A stretch of DNA of 64,000 nucleotides from Glaciimonas sp. PCH181 (lineage in GTDB: Bacteria; Pseudomonadota; Gammaproteobacteria; Burkholderiales; Burkholderiaceae_D), in assembly GCF_003056055.1 (NCBI RefSeq), contig NZ_PYFP01000001.1:1798001-1862000 (forward strand), in the 5' to 3' direction. Each line of letters begins with the position of its first letter. Position 1 is the stretch's first letter. Shown piece after piece: positions 1-10,948 of this stretch. The translations under genes and the position numbers were made by a program. The notes beneath the pieces were generated by a model. That model did not search any database and was not told the DNA's origin. It saw only the letters and a list, made by a program, of their open reading frames with translations.

Positions 1-111
1 TCATGGTTTGTGAGTTTGGCGGGGATGATTTTTAGTTAGTCGGCAATTCAAACGGTATGTTCTCGGTGGATAGTTCACCGGGGTTAAGGTGGCAACGTTC
101 CTCACAAAGGA

Positions 112-369
112 ATGCGGTTTGACAGCCGGCTTGAAACAATGTGCAGACGCTTAACAAAACCATTAGAGAAACCCGTCTGTAAGGCACTCCACCATCTAGC
201 CCTAGCCTCCGCCCGCCTACTAGACGAATACGCCGTTCAAGAATACGAATGGATTACCACCAACAGCCGCGCGTTGGGGCGAGCTCGTCGAACCGACCTA
301 AAAGAAGCCGCCGAATCCTACGCCAACCAAACACCCTCTAAAAGTCCCCCGTCACCATCAAAGGGATAA
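112..369 (+). CDS. Hypothetical 85-residue protein, doubtful
   Basis: I do not recognise this reading frame. It starts at an ATG three bases after a possible Shine-Dalgarno run (AAAGGA), which is too close to be convincing. It encodes a short, charged, soluble-looking product with no membrane segment and a Ser/Pro/Lys-rich tail. Its end overlaps the convergent folB-family gene by 12 bases. The middle (ALHHLALASARLLDEYAV) has the look of an amphipathic helix, so it could be real or the remnant of a longer gene. The flanking 1-111 holds nothing I can name. Confidence 0.22.
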   Translation: MRFDSRLETMCRRLTKPLEKPVCKALHHLALASARLLDEYAVQEYEWITTNSRALGRARRTDLKEAAESYANQTPSKSPPSPSKG

Positions 370-804
370 CACCGCATTATTCAAATGTCGTACAACGGAT
401 GGCGCAACCACACTCTGCCTGAACGCCACCTCAAAATCAGCCCGAGATAACGCCATCCGAATCCCCACCCCATAAGCCTCCGAAATCGCAGTCGGTTTTG
501 AAATAGCAAGATCAACCCACTCCACCCGCGCATCGAAATTAAAAACAAACGTCATCAATTCCCGCATCTTCGTCTCCAACAACGGCGTATGTGGCTGCTT
601 CGGCCACTCCTCCGTTATCCATCGACAAATCGGCTGATAATTCAAACAATCCTCAATCGTATCTGGAAATGCAGGCGCTATCGCCCGTAACGAAAGATTG
701 ATCCTTATCGGCTGAAATTCACGTTCATGATCCCAAATGCCGACACGCAACTGCGTATTAATATCAGCAACCTCAATAGTCCAGGAAATAACGCGTGTGT
801 CCAT
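358..804 (-). CDS. FolB-family dihydroneopterin aldolase-like protein
   Basis: The 148-residue product matches the tunnelling-fold FolB/FolX family, which converts or epimerises dihydroneopterin in pterin/folate synthesis. The family signature is visible near residues 20-40 (VGIWDHEREFQPIRINLSL), and a SEAYGVGIRMALSRADF stretch near residues 108-124 resembles the usual C-terminal substrate-binding strand. It is longer than typical FolB (about 120 residues), with an N-terminal extension and an extra tail. It lies 213 bases downstream of purU on the same strand. That position, after purU and folD, suggests a role in supplying or remodelling folate for one-carbon flow rather than being the housekeeping copy; this is inference. 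FolX (epimerase) activity cannot be excluded. Confidence 0.75.
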   Translation of the reverse strand: MDTRVISWTIEVADINTQLRVGIWDHEREFQPIRINLSLRAIAPAFPDTIEDCLNYQPICRWITEEWPKQPHTPLLETKMRELMTFVFNFDARVEWVDLAISKPTAISEAYGVGIRMALSRADFEVAFRQSVVAPSVVRHLNNAVLSL

Positions 805-1017
805 GTTGACTCTTCACTGGTTATTGCGCGAAGGAACGACCGCGGCCGCAACCGTTACCTTCAACGCATAGTGCATGATGATCGTTATCGAATCGCCTCT
901 GCCAGCAATCCAATGCATCCCGACAAAAGCGCAGCCGCCGACATCACGTCGGCGAACATTCTTACTCCAAATAACCCAACGACACGTGCGAATAAAAAAC
1001 CGTATCGCCCAGCTTGC

Positions 1018-1929
1018 CTATTTAAAGACAACCGTCTTTTTACCATGCACCAACACCCGATCTTCCAGGTGATAACGCAGACCTCGGGCTAACACAGCCT
1101 TCTCAATATCTTTACCATAACGTACCAAATCCTCGACCTTGTCGGAATGATCGATGCGGTTGACATCTTGCTCAATGATCTGACCCTGATCCAACTCTTC
1201 GGTAACGTAATGACAGGTTGCACCGATCAATTTGACGCCTTTTTCAAACGCTTGATGATAAGGTTTTGCGCCAATAAAGCTCGGCAAAAAAGAGTGGTGA
1301 ATATTAATGATCTGGCCATGATAGCGGGCGCACAATTCTGGACTTAATACCTGCATGTAGCGCGCCAACACCATCACATCGCCTTGTACTTCATCATACA
1401 AACGCGCAACCTCAGCATAAGCCTCAGTCTTATTCGTAGCCGTTACCGGCACGTGATGAAAAGGAATTCCGTGCCATTCGACCAATCCTCTGAACGTCTC
1501 ATGATTCGAAATTACGCAGGGAATATCAATATCCAATTCCTTCGATTGCCAACGCGCCAACAAATCGTAAAGACAGTGCTCTTGCTTGGAAACCAGCAGG
1601 ACGACGCGCTTCTTTTTAGCCGAATCAGCAATCCGCCAATCCATCCCAAAATCGCGGGCGATGGAAGAAAACCGTGAACGAAATTCGTCGATGCCGTAAG
1701 GAATTGAATCGGCCAGAATTTCCTGCCGCATAAAAAATCGCTTGTTGATTTCATCAGCGTGATGACTTGCTTCGATAATCCAGCCGCCAGTGCTGGCAAC
1801 AAAAGTACTCACTGCCGCCACAATCCCGAGTTGATCCGGGCATGATAACGATAGCGTGTAGCGGCGCGACACTTTTTCGCCGACCTGATTTTTTTCAGAT
1901 GGAATATTCTGCTTTGGATCAACCGCCAT
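1018..1929 (-). CDS. purU: Formyltetrahydrofolate deformylase
   Basis: PurU hydrolyses 10-formyl-tetrahydrofolate to formate and tetrahydrofolate in the cytoplasm. The 303-residue protein has an N-terminal ACT-type sensor domain (about residues 23-100, beginning RYTLSLSCPDQLGIVAAVS) and a C-terminal formyltransferase-fold domain (about 107-295). The catalytic Asn and His are in IINIHHSFLPSF near residue 216 and the Asp follows in GQIIEQDV. The first about 20 residues are an extra tail. The ATG is preceded by GGAGGAAAC, which supports the start. In N-methylglycine catabolism this enzyme regenerates free tetrahydrofolate from C1 units, which fits the dgcAB and folD neighbours. The leader upstream shares a 41-nt motif with the dgcA leader. 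Confidence 0.95.
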   Translation of the reverse strand: MAVDPKQNIPSEKNQVGEKVSRRYTLSLSCPDQLGIVAAVSTFVASTGGWIIEASHHADEINKRFFMRQEILADSIPYGIDEFRSRFSSIARDFGMDWRIADSAKKKRVVLLVSKQEHCLYDLLARWQSKELDIDIPCVISNHETFRGLVEWHGIPFHHVPVTATNKTEAYAEVARLYDEVQGDVMVLARYMQVLSPELCARYHGQIINIHHSFLPSFIGAKPYHQAFEKGVKLIGATCHYVTEELDQGQIIEQDVNRIDHSDKVEDLVRYGKDIEKAVLARGLRYHLEDRVLVHGKKTVVFK

Positions 1930-2054
1930 TGTTTCCTCCGTTCGATTTGAATACGTAACTTATGCTGTTCTTTACGGTGAGGACTTACCTATTCCAACGC
2001 AGAATATTTGTAAATCCTCTTTCCGCATGTTGTCATTTTCGGGGCTGGATAGAC

Positions 2055-2095
2055 GGCGAACAATTCTTCTTAGGACTTACTACTAAGGGATTAAG
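2055..2095 (-). promoter_or_regulatory. Leader motif shared with dgcA, upstream of purU
   Basis: This 41-nt stretch aligns without gaps to 10908-10948, matching at 33 of 41 positions by my count; the shared core on the plus strand begins GGCGAACAATTCT. It lies about 126 bases before the purU start. The sequence right before the purU ATG (TCCTCCG then ATTTGAAT) also resembles that before dgcA, so the two leaders look related. Probably a common activator site or a duplicated promoter; no protein is assigned. Confidence 0.5.
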
Positions 2096-2156
2096 AATGT
2101 GCAAGGCCGCCCTGCGTTGTTCCGGTTCAACGTGATGCAATGCGCCACAAATAAGC

Positions 2157-3035
2157 TCAATTAATGCTGCTGATATGTCGCCCTGCTTCCAGCACGCGCT
2201 CTGCCGATTCCAACGTATTGACGATCAACATCGTTACCGTCATCGGCCCGACGCCCCCAGGGACAGGGGTTATGTAAGAGGCTTTCTTTTTTACACCTTC
2301 AAAATCCACGTCACCGACAATGCTGCCGTCCGGCATACGATTAATACCGACGTCGATCACCACAGCGCCCGCTTTGACCATCTGCGGTACGATCAATCCG
2401 GGCTTGCCTGCGGCGACCACCAAGATGTCTGCCAGAATCGTAAATTGCGCCAAGTCACGGGTGCGCGCATGGCAAATCGCCACTGTCGCTTCCTGCTGCA
2501 TCAGCATCAGCGCCATCGGTTTGCCGACGATATTGCTGGCACCGACTACAACGACATTCTGCCCGCGCACGTCAATGCCTTCGGACTCTAGCAATTTTTG
2601 TACACCGTAGGGCGTGCATGGAGGGAAAACCGAATTACCTAATACCAGGCTGCCGACGTTATAGAGATGAAAGCCGTCTACATCTTTTTCGTGAGAGATG
2701 GTTTCCAGCACTTTGCGTACTGAAATATGTTCCGGCAGCGGCAGTTGTACCAAAATGCCGTGCACAGCGGGATCGGTATTGAGGGCTTTGATTTTCATCA
2801 AGACCTCTTCTTCACTCACATCAGCGGGAAATTCCAACAGCGTGGATTCCACCCCGACTTCGGTACAAGCCCGTACTTTATTGTTGACATAGACCCGCGA
2901 CGCGGGATCACTCCCCACCACTAATACCGCCAACCCCGGATGACATCCGGCTGCGATCAATTTGTCTGCACGTATCTTGCACTCGCCCCTGACAACGCGC
3001 GCGAGCGCTTTGCCGTCGATAATTTTCGCAACCAT
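2157..3035 (-). CDS. folD: Bifunctional methylenetetrahydrofolate dehydrogenase/cyclohydrolase
   Basis: FolD oxidises 5,10-methylene-THF with NADP and hydrolyses the methenyl product to 10-formyl-THF. The 292-residue length is normal. Visible signatures are YVNNKVRACTEVGVES (the catalytic-lysine helix, about residue 50), ILVQLPLPEHI, the dinucleotide-binding GASNIVGKPMALML near residues 165-180 and the C-terminal PVPGGVGPMTVTML. Soluble, cytoplasmic. It sits between etfA and purU on the same strand, making an in-order C1 route: methylene-THF made during demethylation goes to formyl-THF (FolD) and then formate (PurU). A strong hairpin separates it from etfA, so its expression may differ from the upstream genes. 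Confidence 0.96.
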   Translation of the reverse strand: MVAKIIDGKALARVVRGECKIRADKLIAAGCHPGLAVLVVGSDPASRVYVNNKVRACTEVGVESTLLEFPADVSEEEVLMKIKALNTDPAVHGILVQLPLPEHISVRKVLETISHEKDVDGFHLYNVGSLVLGNSVFPPCTPYGVQKLLESEGIDVRGQNVVVVGASNIVGKPMALMLMQQEATVAICHARTRDLAQFTILADILVVAAGKPGLIVPQMVKAGAVVIDVGINRMPDGSIVGDVDFEGVKKKASYITPVPGGVGPMTVTMLIVNTLESAERVLEAGRHISSIN

Positions 3036-3085
3036 TCAACATCCCTTTCAGTCGATCAAATACAGCTAAAATTCTGTCGTACTGA

Positions 3086-3123
3086 GGGCATTCACGTCGC
3101 TGCAACGTTCGGACGTGAAGCCC
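3086..3123 (-). other. Hairpin between etfA and folD
   Basis: TTCACGTC (3091-3098) pairs with GACGTGAA (3112-3119), and flanking GGGC/GCCC extends the stem to 12 pairs with one bulged A. The loop is 13 bases. There is no T-run directly after it on the minus strand, so it is more likely an mRNA-processing, attenuation or weak termination element than a canonical terminator. Confidence 0.45.
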
Positions 3124-3138
3124 TGATCGCGCAGCGCT

Positions 3139-4101
3139 TTACGCTAACTGGTTGCGCAATTCTTCCCCGATTTCAAAAATATCGCCGACGATGCCATATT
3201 TTGCAATAGTGAAAATCGATGCATTAGGATCGGTATTGACGCCCACAATGGTCGGTACATGTTTCATCCCCGCCATGTGCTGGATCGAGCCAGAAATACC
3301 CATTGCCACATACAGTTTGCAAGCTCCCACAACTTTGCCGGACTGGCCGACCTGACGAGATTTTGGCAACCATCCGGCATCCGCGATTGGTCGGGAACAA
3401 CACAACGTCGCGCCAGCGATTTCTGCCAGTTCGGTGAACTGTTCAACGTTATTTTCATCTGCGATACCGCGACCGATGGACATGATGAATTCGACTGTAG
3501 TGATGTCGACATCATTGCCACCGCCCTGCTCAACGAAGTTCAGGTTCTTGGTGCGTGATGTCAGCGCCGGGGCATCGAAGCTACTGACAGTTGGCGCGCC
3601 GGTTTCTTCACCCGGTTTGAATACGCTAGGACGCAACGCCAGCACGATGCAATCTCTGCCGGGGAAGTCGACTTCTACGTTGACTTTCTGGTTATAGCCA
3701 CCACGCGTGGCAACCAGATCATCACCGTCATAAGCGACTTTGAAAACATCTGTGGCGAAGCCAAAACGGCCTTTTGCCGCAACCGTGGCGGCGTAACCCA
3801 GCGAATCGACTGAATGCGGCAGCAATACTATCGATGGCGATTTCGCAGCGATCAATGCGCTGACCGTGGCCTGGTAAAACTCAGGATCAAATTCAACAAC
3901 AGGCGTTTTAACGGTGACAACTTCATCGACACCTTTTGCGGAGACTGCTTTGACGTAAGCATCGACTTCACTGCCGATCAACGCGACGATCACTTTATCG
4001 TCAGCGGCTTGCCGCAGACTTTGCGCCGCGGCGATCAGTTCTAGTGAGACAGGGCTTAATATGTTACGGCGATGTTCGGCAACTACCAAAATGGTTTTCA
4101 T
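3139..4101 (-). CDS. etfA: Electron transfer flavoprotein, alpha subunit
   Basis: The 320-residue protein has the EtfA two-domain layout: an N-terminal adenine-nucleotide-like alpha/beta domain (about 1-190) and a C-terminal FAD-binding domain. The FAD signature is seen near residues 250-300 (SRQVGQSGKVV, then YVAMGISGSIQHMAGM and VGVNTDPNASIF). It pairs with EtfB to carry electrons from a flavin dehydrogenase to the membrane quinone pool. It starts 2 bases after the etfB stop, so the two are co-translated. In this context the donor is expected to be the DgcA/DgcB dimethylglycine demethylase rather than acyl-CoA dehydrogenase. The order etfB-etfA is the usual one. Confidence 0.95.
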   Translation of the reverse strand: MKTILVVAEHRRNILSPVSLELIAAAQSLRQAADDKVIVALIGSEVDAYVKAVSAKGVDEVVTVKTPVVEFDPEFYQATVSALIAAKSPSIVLLPHSVDSLGYAATVAAKGRFGFATDVFKVAYDGDDLVATRGGYNQKVNVEVDFPGRDCIVLALRPSVFKPGEETGAPTVSSFDAPALTSRTKNLNFVEQGGGNDVDITTVEFIMSIGRGIADENNVEQFTELAEIAGATLCCSRPIADAGWLPKSRQVGQSGKVVGACKLYVAMGISGSIQHMAGMKHVPTIVGVNTDPNASIFTIAKYGIVGDIFEIGEELRNQLA

Positions 4102-4103
4102 CG

Positions 4104-4898
4104 TTATTCTCCTTTGAATTCGCGCATAATTTCGATCAACCTCGTTGCCTGTTCTGCCGGTGTGCCTTCGATCATGGCGGCGCGACCTTTTTCTGGCACA
4201 TACATCCGACGTACGCGCGACAACGCGCTGTCAGCACCGACTTCTTCAGCACTCAGTCCGATGTCGGCCAGCGAGACTTCTTCAATCGGCTTGGCTGCAG
4301 CCTGTTTGATACCGCGCAAAGAGGCGTAGCGCGGTTTGTTGATACCGAGTTGGATGGTCAATACGGCTGGGCAGGCAATTTCAACCTCATGCGAGAGGCC
4401 GCCTTCCAACTCGCGGCGAATGATGGCTGTGGCGCTGCCGGGTGAATACTTGAGGTCAGACACGACTGCGGCGTGCGGCCAGTCAAGATAGGCAGCGGTA
4501 GAAATCCCAGTGGAGCCGTGCGAATGGTCCGACGACTGAACCCCTGCAAACACCATATCCGGCGCTTCTTTTTTGATGACGGCGGCAAGGATGCGGCCGA
4601 TGGCGACGGAGTCTGAACCGTCCATCGCGTCATCCCACACGCGGATGGCGCGATCGGCACCTTTAGCCAGACATTTACGCAAACTTTCATCGACGCGGTC
4701 CGGGCCAACCGAGACCACGACGACTTCCACTGCGCCATCGCTGGCCTCCTTGATTTTCATCGCTTCTTCGACGGAATAATCATCCCATTCGTTGAGGTCG
4801 TAAATCAGAAAATCTTCATCTACATCTTTCTCGTCAGAGCGGAACTCAAAATCTTCATCCAGTGCTGCAACCTGTTTCACAGTGACTAATATCTTCAT
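4104..4898 (-). CDS. etfB: Electron transfer flavoprotein, beta subunit
   Basis: The 264-residue product begins MKILVTVKQVAALDEDF, a clear EtfB start, and carries the family AMP/FAD-contact regions VGPDRVDESLRKCLAKGADRAIR and AGVQSSDHSHGSTGIS, here quoted in parts (VGPDRVDESLRK; GVQSSDHSHGSTG). A good Shine-Dalgarno (AGGAGA) precedes the ATG. It forms the heterodimer with EtfA directly downstream. The two belong to the branch found with N-methylamino-acid demethylase operons, judged by context only. The leader between it and the LRV gene holds three phased TTGAATC repeats. Confidence 0.94.
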   Translation of the reverse strand: MKILVTVKQVAALDEDFEFRSDEKDVDEDFLIYDLNEWDDYSVEEAMKIKEASDGAVEVVVVSVGPDRVDESLRKCLAKGADRAIRVWDDAMDGSDSVAIGRILAAVIKKEAPDMVFAGVQSSDHSHGSTGISTAAYLDWPHAAVVSDLKYSPGSATAIIRRELEGGLSHEVEIACPAVLTIQLGINKPRYASLRGIKQAAAKPIEEVSLADIGLSAEEVGADSALSRVRRMYVPEKGRAAMIEGTPAEQATRLIEIMREFKGE

Positions 4899-4920
4899 GG
4901 TGAGTCTCCTAAAATCGTCC

Positions 4921-4949
4921 TTGAATCATTCTTGAATCGTGCTTGAATC
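4921..4949 (-). repeat. Three TTGAATC direct repeats, 11-bp phased
   Basis: TTGAATC occurs at 4921-4927, 4932-4938 and 4943-4949, exactly 11 bases apart, that is, about one helical turn. The array lies 23 bases upstream of the etfB start. Such phasing is typical of sites for a regulator binding one face of DNA; on the coding strand the repeat reads GATTCAA. Confidence 0.4.
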
Positions 4950-5010
4950 TTGTTTTATTTGTCTTACAATCGTCGTCCTAAAATACTTCTATGCTTTTTA
5001 CTACCTGGCA

Positions 5011-6390
5011 TTAATGGATTTTTTCTCCCTGCGCAAATCGGTCAGAAAACCATTTGAAGACAGCAAACCTGACAGCTTTATCAGGATCGTCACGCAGCCC
5101 CCAACGGTCTTTTTCGCTCAATGCCGGATTGCCGATCAGCAACATTCGATGCAAGTAATACGGGTCCTGTAACAAGGGCCATAAAACACGACGCTTAGCG
5201 CTCCGATTCAATATCACCCCACGTCGCACATCGGCATCAGGTGATTGTGTCAACCGCTGCAAAATATGCTGCGGCGTGCGCGGATGCGAGGCCACACCGC
5301 AGAGCACATCAACTTCTGTATCTTCAGCCAGCCAACGCAATAGCGATGGCGTGGCATTGACCTGATAAGCGACAGCCGAACGAACCCATGCTTCGCTATC
5401 CGCTGCCAGTTTTTTTAACAATTGCGCTGAGCTAGCCGGATTGCGTGCGACCGCTCTCCTGACGATCATTTCGCTGTCTTGCGCTAACTGTCGCAGCATA
5501 ATTTTTGGCAACAATGGATAGCGACCCAGCCATTGCCGCACCCAATGATCGGCATCTTGCGACAGGCACATCACCGTGGCTGGCGTCAGAAAATTACGGG
5601 CCGCCACCGTGCGTCTGACCGACACTGCATCATCCTTTGCCAACATTCCTATCAAGGCATCTGGCGCAGCAGGATTAGCGGCGACCCCGCGCCGGATGGC
5701 CACATCCGCATGACCAGCCAGCGTCGCCAGTACTTCTGCGTCCACGCGTTGGTCCCGCGCCACTTGTCGCAATACATTGATTTCATGCTCGCCGCATGCC
5801 CGATCTAAAACGGACAGCGGGCAACTAGCATGCGCAACGATGGCAGCACGGATGAAGGCATTGCCTCTTGCATAAATCTGTTCCAGCACATCTGCGGGCG
5901 TCGCAGGATTTGTCGCTACCGCACTATCGAACTGGCCGGGCATTCGGGTTACCAGCAACCTGATCGCACGCACGCTAGCGGCGGGATTACTGCTGACCGC
6001 TTTCAGAATTTTCAGGTCTGACTCAAATGCGGCAATCGCCTCCAATACGTTTGCCGGTGTATGCGCATGCTGCGCAATCAGCCCTATCAGCGTAGCCTGC
6101 TTTTCACTGCTATACAGATGCGATAAAGCTTGCCCTGGCGTGCCTGGATTCTTGTCCAGACGCATTTTTACTGCCTGATCGCCGCTTCCTGCCATCGCTT
6201 GCAAAACACCGCCGGGGGTATGCTCCCAGCGGGCAAACATCAGAGCATTCCTGCGTTCGCCAACAATGACTTCTTCCAATGCCTGACGCTGACCCGCTGT
6301 CGCGACGTTATAGACGGCGGCGGCGGCGAATGGATCGCGGTGTTGCAGGACTATGCGCACCAAATCGCCAGCCTGTACCGGCACAGCCAC
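5011..6390 (-). CDS. LRV/HEAT-like leucine-rich-variant repeat protein
   Basis: The 459-residue protein is built almost wholly of about fourteen 24-residue alpha-solenoid repeats with the LRV pattern L-a-x-D-x-x-x-x-V-R-r-x-V-A-x-N-P-x-x-P; clear copies are AIRRGVAANPAAPDALIGML and MIVRRAVARNPASSAQLLKK. There is no signal peptide, membrane segment or N-terminal cysteine cluster, unlike the Fe-S LRV protein known from Azotobacter. It begins at a GTG 2 bases after dgcB ends, so it is translationally coupled to it, and etfB follows. I infer a scaffold or assembly factor for the DgcA/DgcB/ETF electron-transfer chain. No enzyme activity can be assigned. Confidence 0.8.
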   Translation of the reverse strand: MAVPVQAGDLVRIVLQHRDPFAAAAVYNVATAGQRQALEEVIVGERRNALMFARWEHTPGGVLQAMAGSGDQAVKMRLDKNPGTPGQALSHLYSSEKQATLIGLIAQHAHTPANVLEAIAAFESDLKILKAVSSNPAASVRAIRLLVTRMPGQFDSAVATNPATPADVLEQIYARGNAFIRAAIVAHASCPLSVLDRACGEHEINVLRQVARDQRVDAEVLATLAGHADVAIRRGVAANPAAPDALIGMLAKDDAVSVRRTVAARNFLTPATVMCLSQDADHWVRQWLGRYPLLPKIMLRQLAQDSEMIVRRAVARNPASSAQLLKKLAADSEAWVRSAVAYQVNATPSLLRWLAEDTEVDVLCGVASHPRTPQHILQRLTQSPDADVRRGVILNRSAKRRVLWPLLQDPYYLHRMLLIGNPALSEKDRWGLRDDPDKAVRFAVFKWFSDRFAQGEKIH

Positions 6391-6392
6391 AA

Positions 6393-8525
6393 TCAGGCCG
6401 CCTCGGCAACTGCGTCAACGGTTTCATAGGCGACACACTCATTGATCAATTCGATCAGTTCGCGCACGACAAACTTGCCCTCATAGCCAGAGGTTTTCAG
6501 CGCATCTTCAAACATCGTGAGGTCTTTCGGACAAGACACGACAAACACCTCCAACCCGTCGATCACTGCGGCTTCTTTCATGCGGTTAGTGGATGGTTTT
6601 TCCAGACCGACTGGATCAGGAATCCAGATGCGCCCACCACCGGCACCACAGCAGAATGAGTTGTCCTTATTACGTCCCATTTCGACTAGTTCGCAACCGA
6701 GCATTTTGAGAATATCGCGTGGTGCGTCGTAACCTTTATTGAATCGCCCTAGATGGCAAGGATCATGGAAGGTGACTTTGTAATTGAGCTTTTTAGCTAA
6801 CGGCAATCTGCCTTCTTCGATCAACCGCTTTACCACGGTGCTGTAATGCTGAATCTCATAGGTGCCGCCAAAATCCGGATATTCATTACGGATCGTGTTG
6901 TAAGAATGCGGATCGGTCGTCACAATCGACTGGAAATCGCAATCGCCGATAGTCTTGATATTCGATGTGGCCAAGAACTCGTAAAGACCTTCTTCACCGA
7001 CGCGCCGCACGTCATTACCGGCGTTTAACTCGCCTTCAAATAGCAGTCCAAAATCTACTCCGGCTTTATGCATCAGTCTTGCAAAGCCTTGCGTGACCTT
7101 TTGATTGCGTGGATCAAAGGAAGCGTAGTCGCCCACAAACCAGAGCATATCGACGGCTTCTTTGCGTGCATCTTTAATTTTGAACGGCAGTTCCTTCGCC
7201 CATGACGCACGTTTGCGCTTCGATTCGCCGAATGAATTACCAGTCTTGTGCACGGTTTGCAGCGTCTTCTCCAACAGCGGATCCATTTCGCCCGCTTCCA
7301 CCAGACTGCGTCGCATTTGTACGATGATCGGCACATGTTCGACGGCTACCGGACAAATTTCCACACACGCCAGACAGGTACGGCATGACCATAGTGTTTC
7401 CATGAATACCTGGCCGATATCTTTACCGTGGATATCCAGTTCGGCTTCTTTTGGCAGTTCTTTCGCGCTTAAGGCATTGTTAGCAAATTCGCGCAGTGAA
7501 AGAATCACATCACGCGGCGATAACGGTGCACCGACTGCATTTGCCGGACAAGCTTCCTGGCAGCGGCCGCACTTGGTGCAGGCATCTAAATGCAGTAAAT
7601 TTTTCCAGGTCAGATCGGTAATAAGTTTGTAGCCCGCATTCTTCTGATCATCCGGCACCTTCGGCAGACGTCGGCCAGCCAGCGGGTCTTTGAACATCAA
7701 TGAAGCGGAAGCGGTAAAAATATGTTTGATCTTGGAGTAAGGAATACAAGCAATAAACGTCAACGCGATGATGCCGTGGAACCACCATAAACCGACGCGT
7801 ATAGTTCCTGCAGCTTCCGGTGTAATGCCAATGACCTGCATAAACCATGCAATCCCCGCACCGATTGGCGACCACATACGGTAATCCCATACTGCCGGAC
7901 GATCCGCAAGCCACACCAAACGGATTGCTTCAAGAACAAAACCAGTGATGCCGATCAGAATGAATGACCATAGAAAGGCCCAATCTTCGCGGCGATATCC
8001 GCTGCGGTCGAAGTCGGGGTCGCCAGGTTTTCTATCTACCCTTGCGTAATCCAATTTAGGCAGATGCAGCCATTTGCGGCGATACATCATGTATATCAAA
8101 CCAACGATCAAACCAAATCCGGCAAGATCAAGAATCAGGGAAAACCACAGATAGAAATTGCCGTACCAAAAATGCACGCCAAAGAGCGGTTCGAGAATGT
8201 CGTATTCCAGCGTAATAAGCGCGGTGCCGATGAACAGCAATACGAAGCTGAAAAAAATCATGGCGTGCGCGTAGCCAGCCTTTTTATCGCGCTGTACCAG
8301 CGTGCGATGGGTTGCCACCGTCTTGGTCATTTGTATAAAGCGCTGGAGCAAAGCGCCCCATGAAACATCGGGCTGACCGCGTCGATATTTTCTGATCTGG
8401 ACATACGTGCCGTAGAGGAAAACGGCGATAGCTGCATAACCAATTGCGTAGAACAGGTGGATCGCCTGCGGCTGAAAATTCTCAAACAGCACTCGGGTGA
8501 TTTCTTTAGGATTGTTCATATGCAT
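6393..8525 (-). CDS. dgcB: Membrane Fe-S oxidoreductase, dimethylglycine catabolism
   Basis: This 710-residue protein has a membrane part at about residues 20-270 (several hydrophobic helices with histidines, like the nitrate-reductase gamma fold), then a double 4Fe-4S ferredoxin region with CTKCGRCQEACP near 316 and CRTCLACVEICP near 378. A C-terminal heterodisulfide-reductase-like domain has CHLGRFN near 586 and CCGAGGG near 622. The architecture is that of DgcB, the partner of DgcA in dimethylglycine demethylation, thought to pass electrons to the respiratory chain. Two in-frame ATGs lie at the 5' end (MHMNNPKE); the second may be used. It follows dgcA after a 126-base gap with a hairpin and is immediately followed by the LRV gene. 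Confidence 0.9.
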   Translation of the reverse strand: MHMNNPKEITRVLFENFQPQAIHLFYAIGYAAIAVFLYGTYVQIRKYRRGQPDVSWGALLQRFIQMTKTVATHRTLVQRDKKAGYAHAMIFFSFVLLFIGTALITLEYDILEPLFGVHFWYGNFYLWFSLILDLAGFGLIVGLIYMMYRRKWLHLPKLDYARVDRKPGDPDFDRSGYRREDWAFLWSFILIGITGFVLEAIRLVWLADRPAVWDYRMWSPIGAGIAWFMQVIGITPEAAGTIRVGLWWFHGIIALTFIACIPYSKIKHIFTASASLMFKDPLAGRRLPKVPDDQKNAGYKLITDLTWKNLLHLDACTKCGRCQEACPANAVGAPLSPRDVILSLREFANNALSAKELPKEAELDIHGKDIGQVFMETLWSCRTCLACVEICPVAVEHVPIIVQMRRSLVEAGEMDPLLEKTLQTVHKTGNSFGESKRKRASWAKELPFKIKDARKEAVDMLWFVGDYASFDPRNQKVTQGFARLMHKAGVDFGLLFEGELNAGNDVRRVGEEGLYEFLATSNIKTIGDCDFQSIVTTDPHSYNTIRNEYPDFGGTYEIQHYSTVVKRLIEEGRLPLAKKLNYKVTFHDPCHLGRFNKGYDAPRDILKMLGCELVEMGRNKDNSFCCGAGGGRIWIPDPVGLEKPSTNRMKEAAVIDGLEVFVVSCPKDLTMFEDALKTSGYEGKFVVRELIELINECVAYETVDAVAEAA

Positions 8526-8613
8526 CGCTCATTGATTTTTTGCATGGGCTTTTCATTTATTCGACTTACTTTTTAGATGCCTGGTCCATCATCGGGATGA
8601 GTTGAAGAAAGTA

Positions 8614-8637
8614 ATCGCCGCAAGATTCTGCGGCGAT
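8614..8637 (-). other. Hairpin between dgcA and dgcB
   Basis: ATCGCCGCA (8614-8622) and TGCGGCGAT (8629-8637) form a perfect 9-bp stem around a 6-base loop, just after the dgcA stop. Only a weak T-rich stretch follows on the minus strand, so it may stabilise or cleave the dgcA mRNA or terminate part of the transcripts, tuning dgcA above dgcB. Confidence 0.5.
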
Positions 8638-8651
8638 CAACCTCAGACTAA

Positions 8652-10948
<2,297 letters not shown>

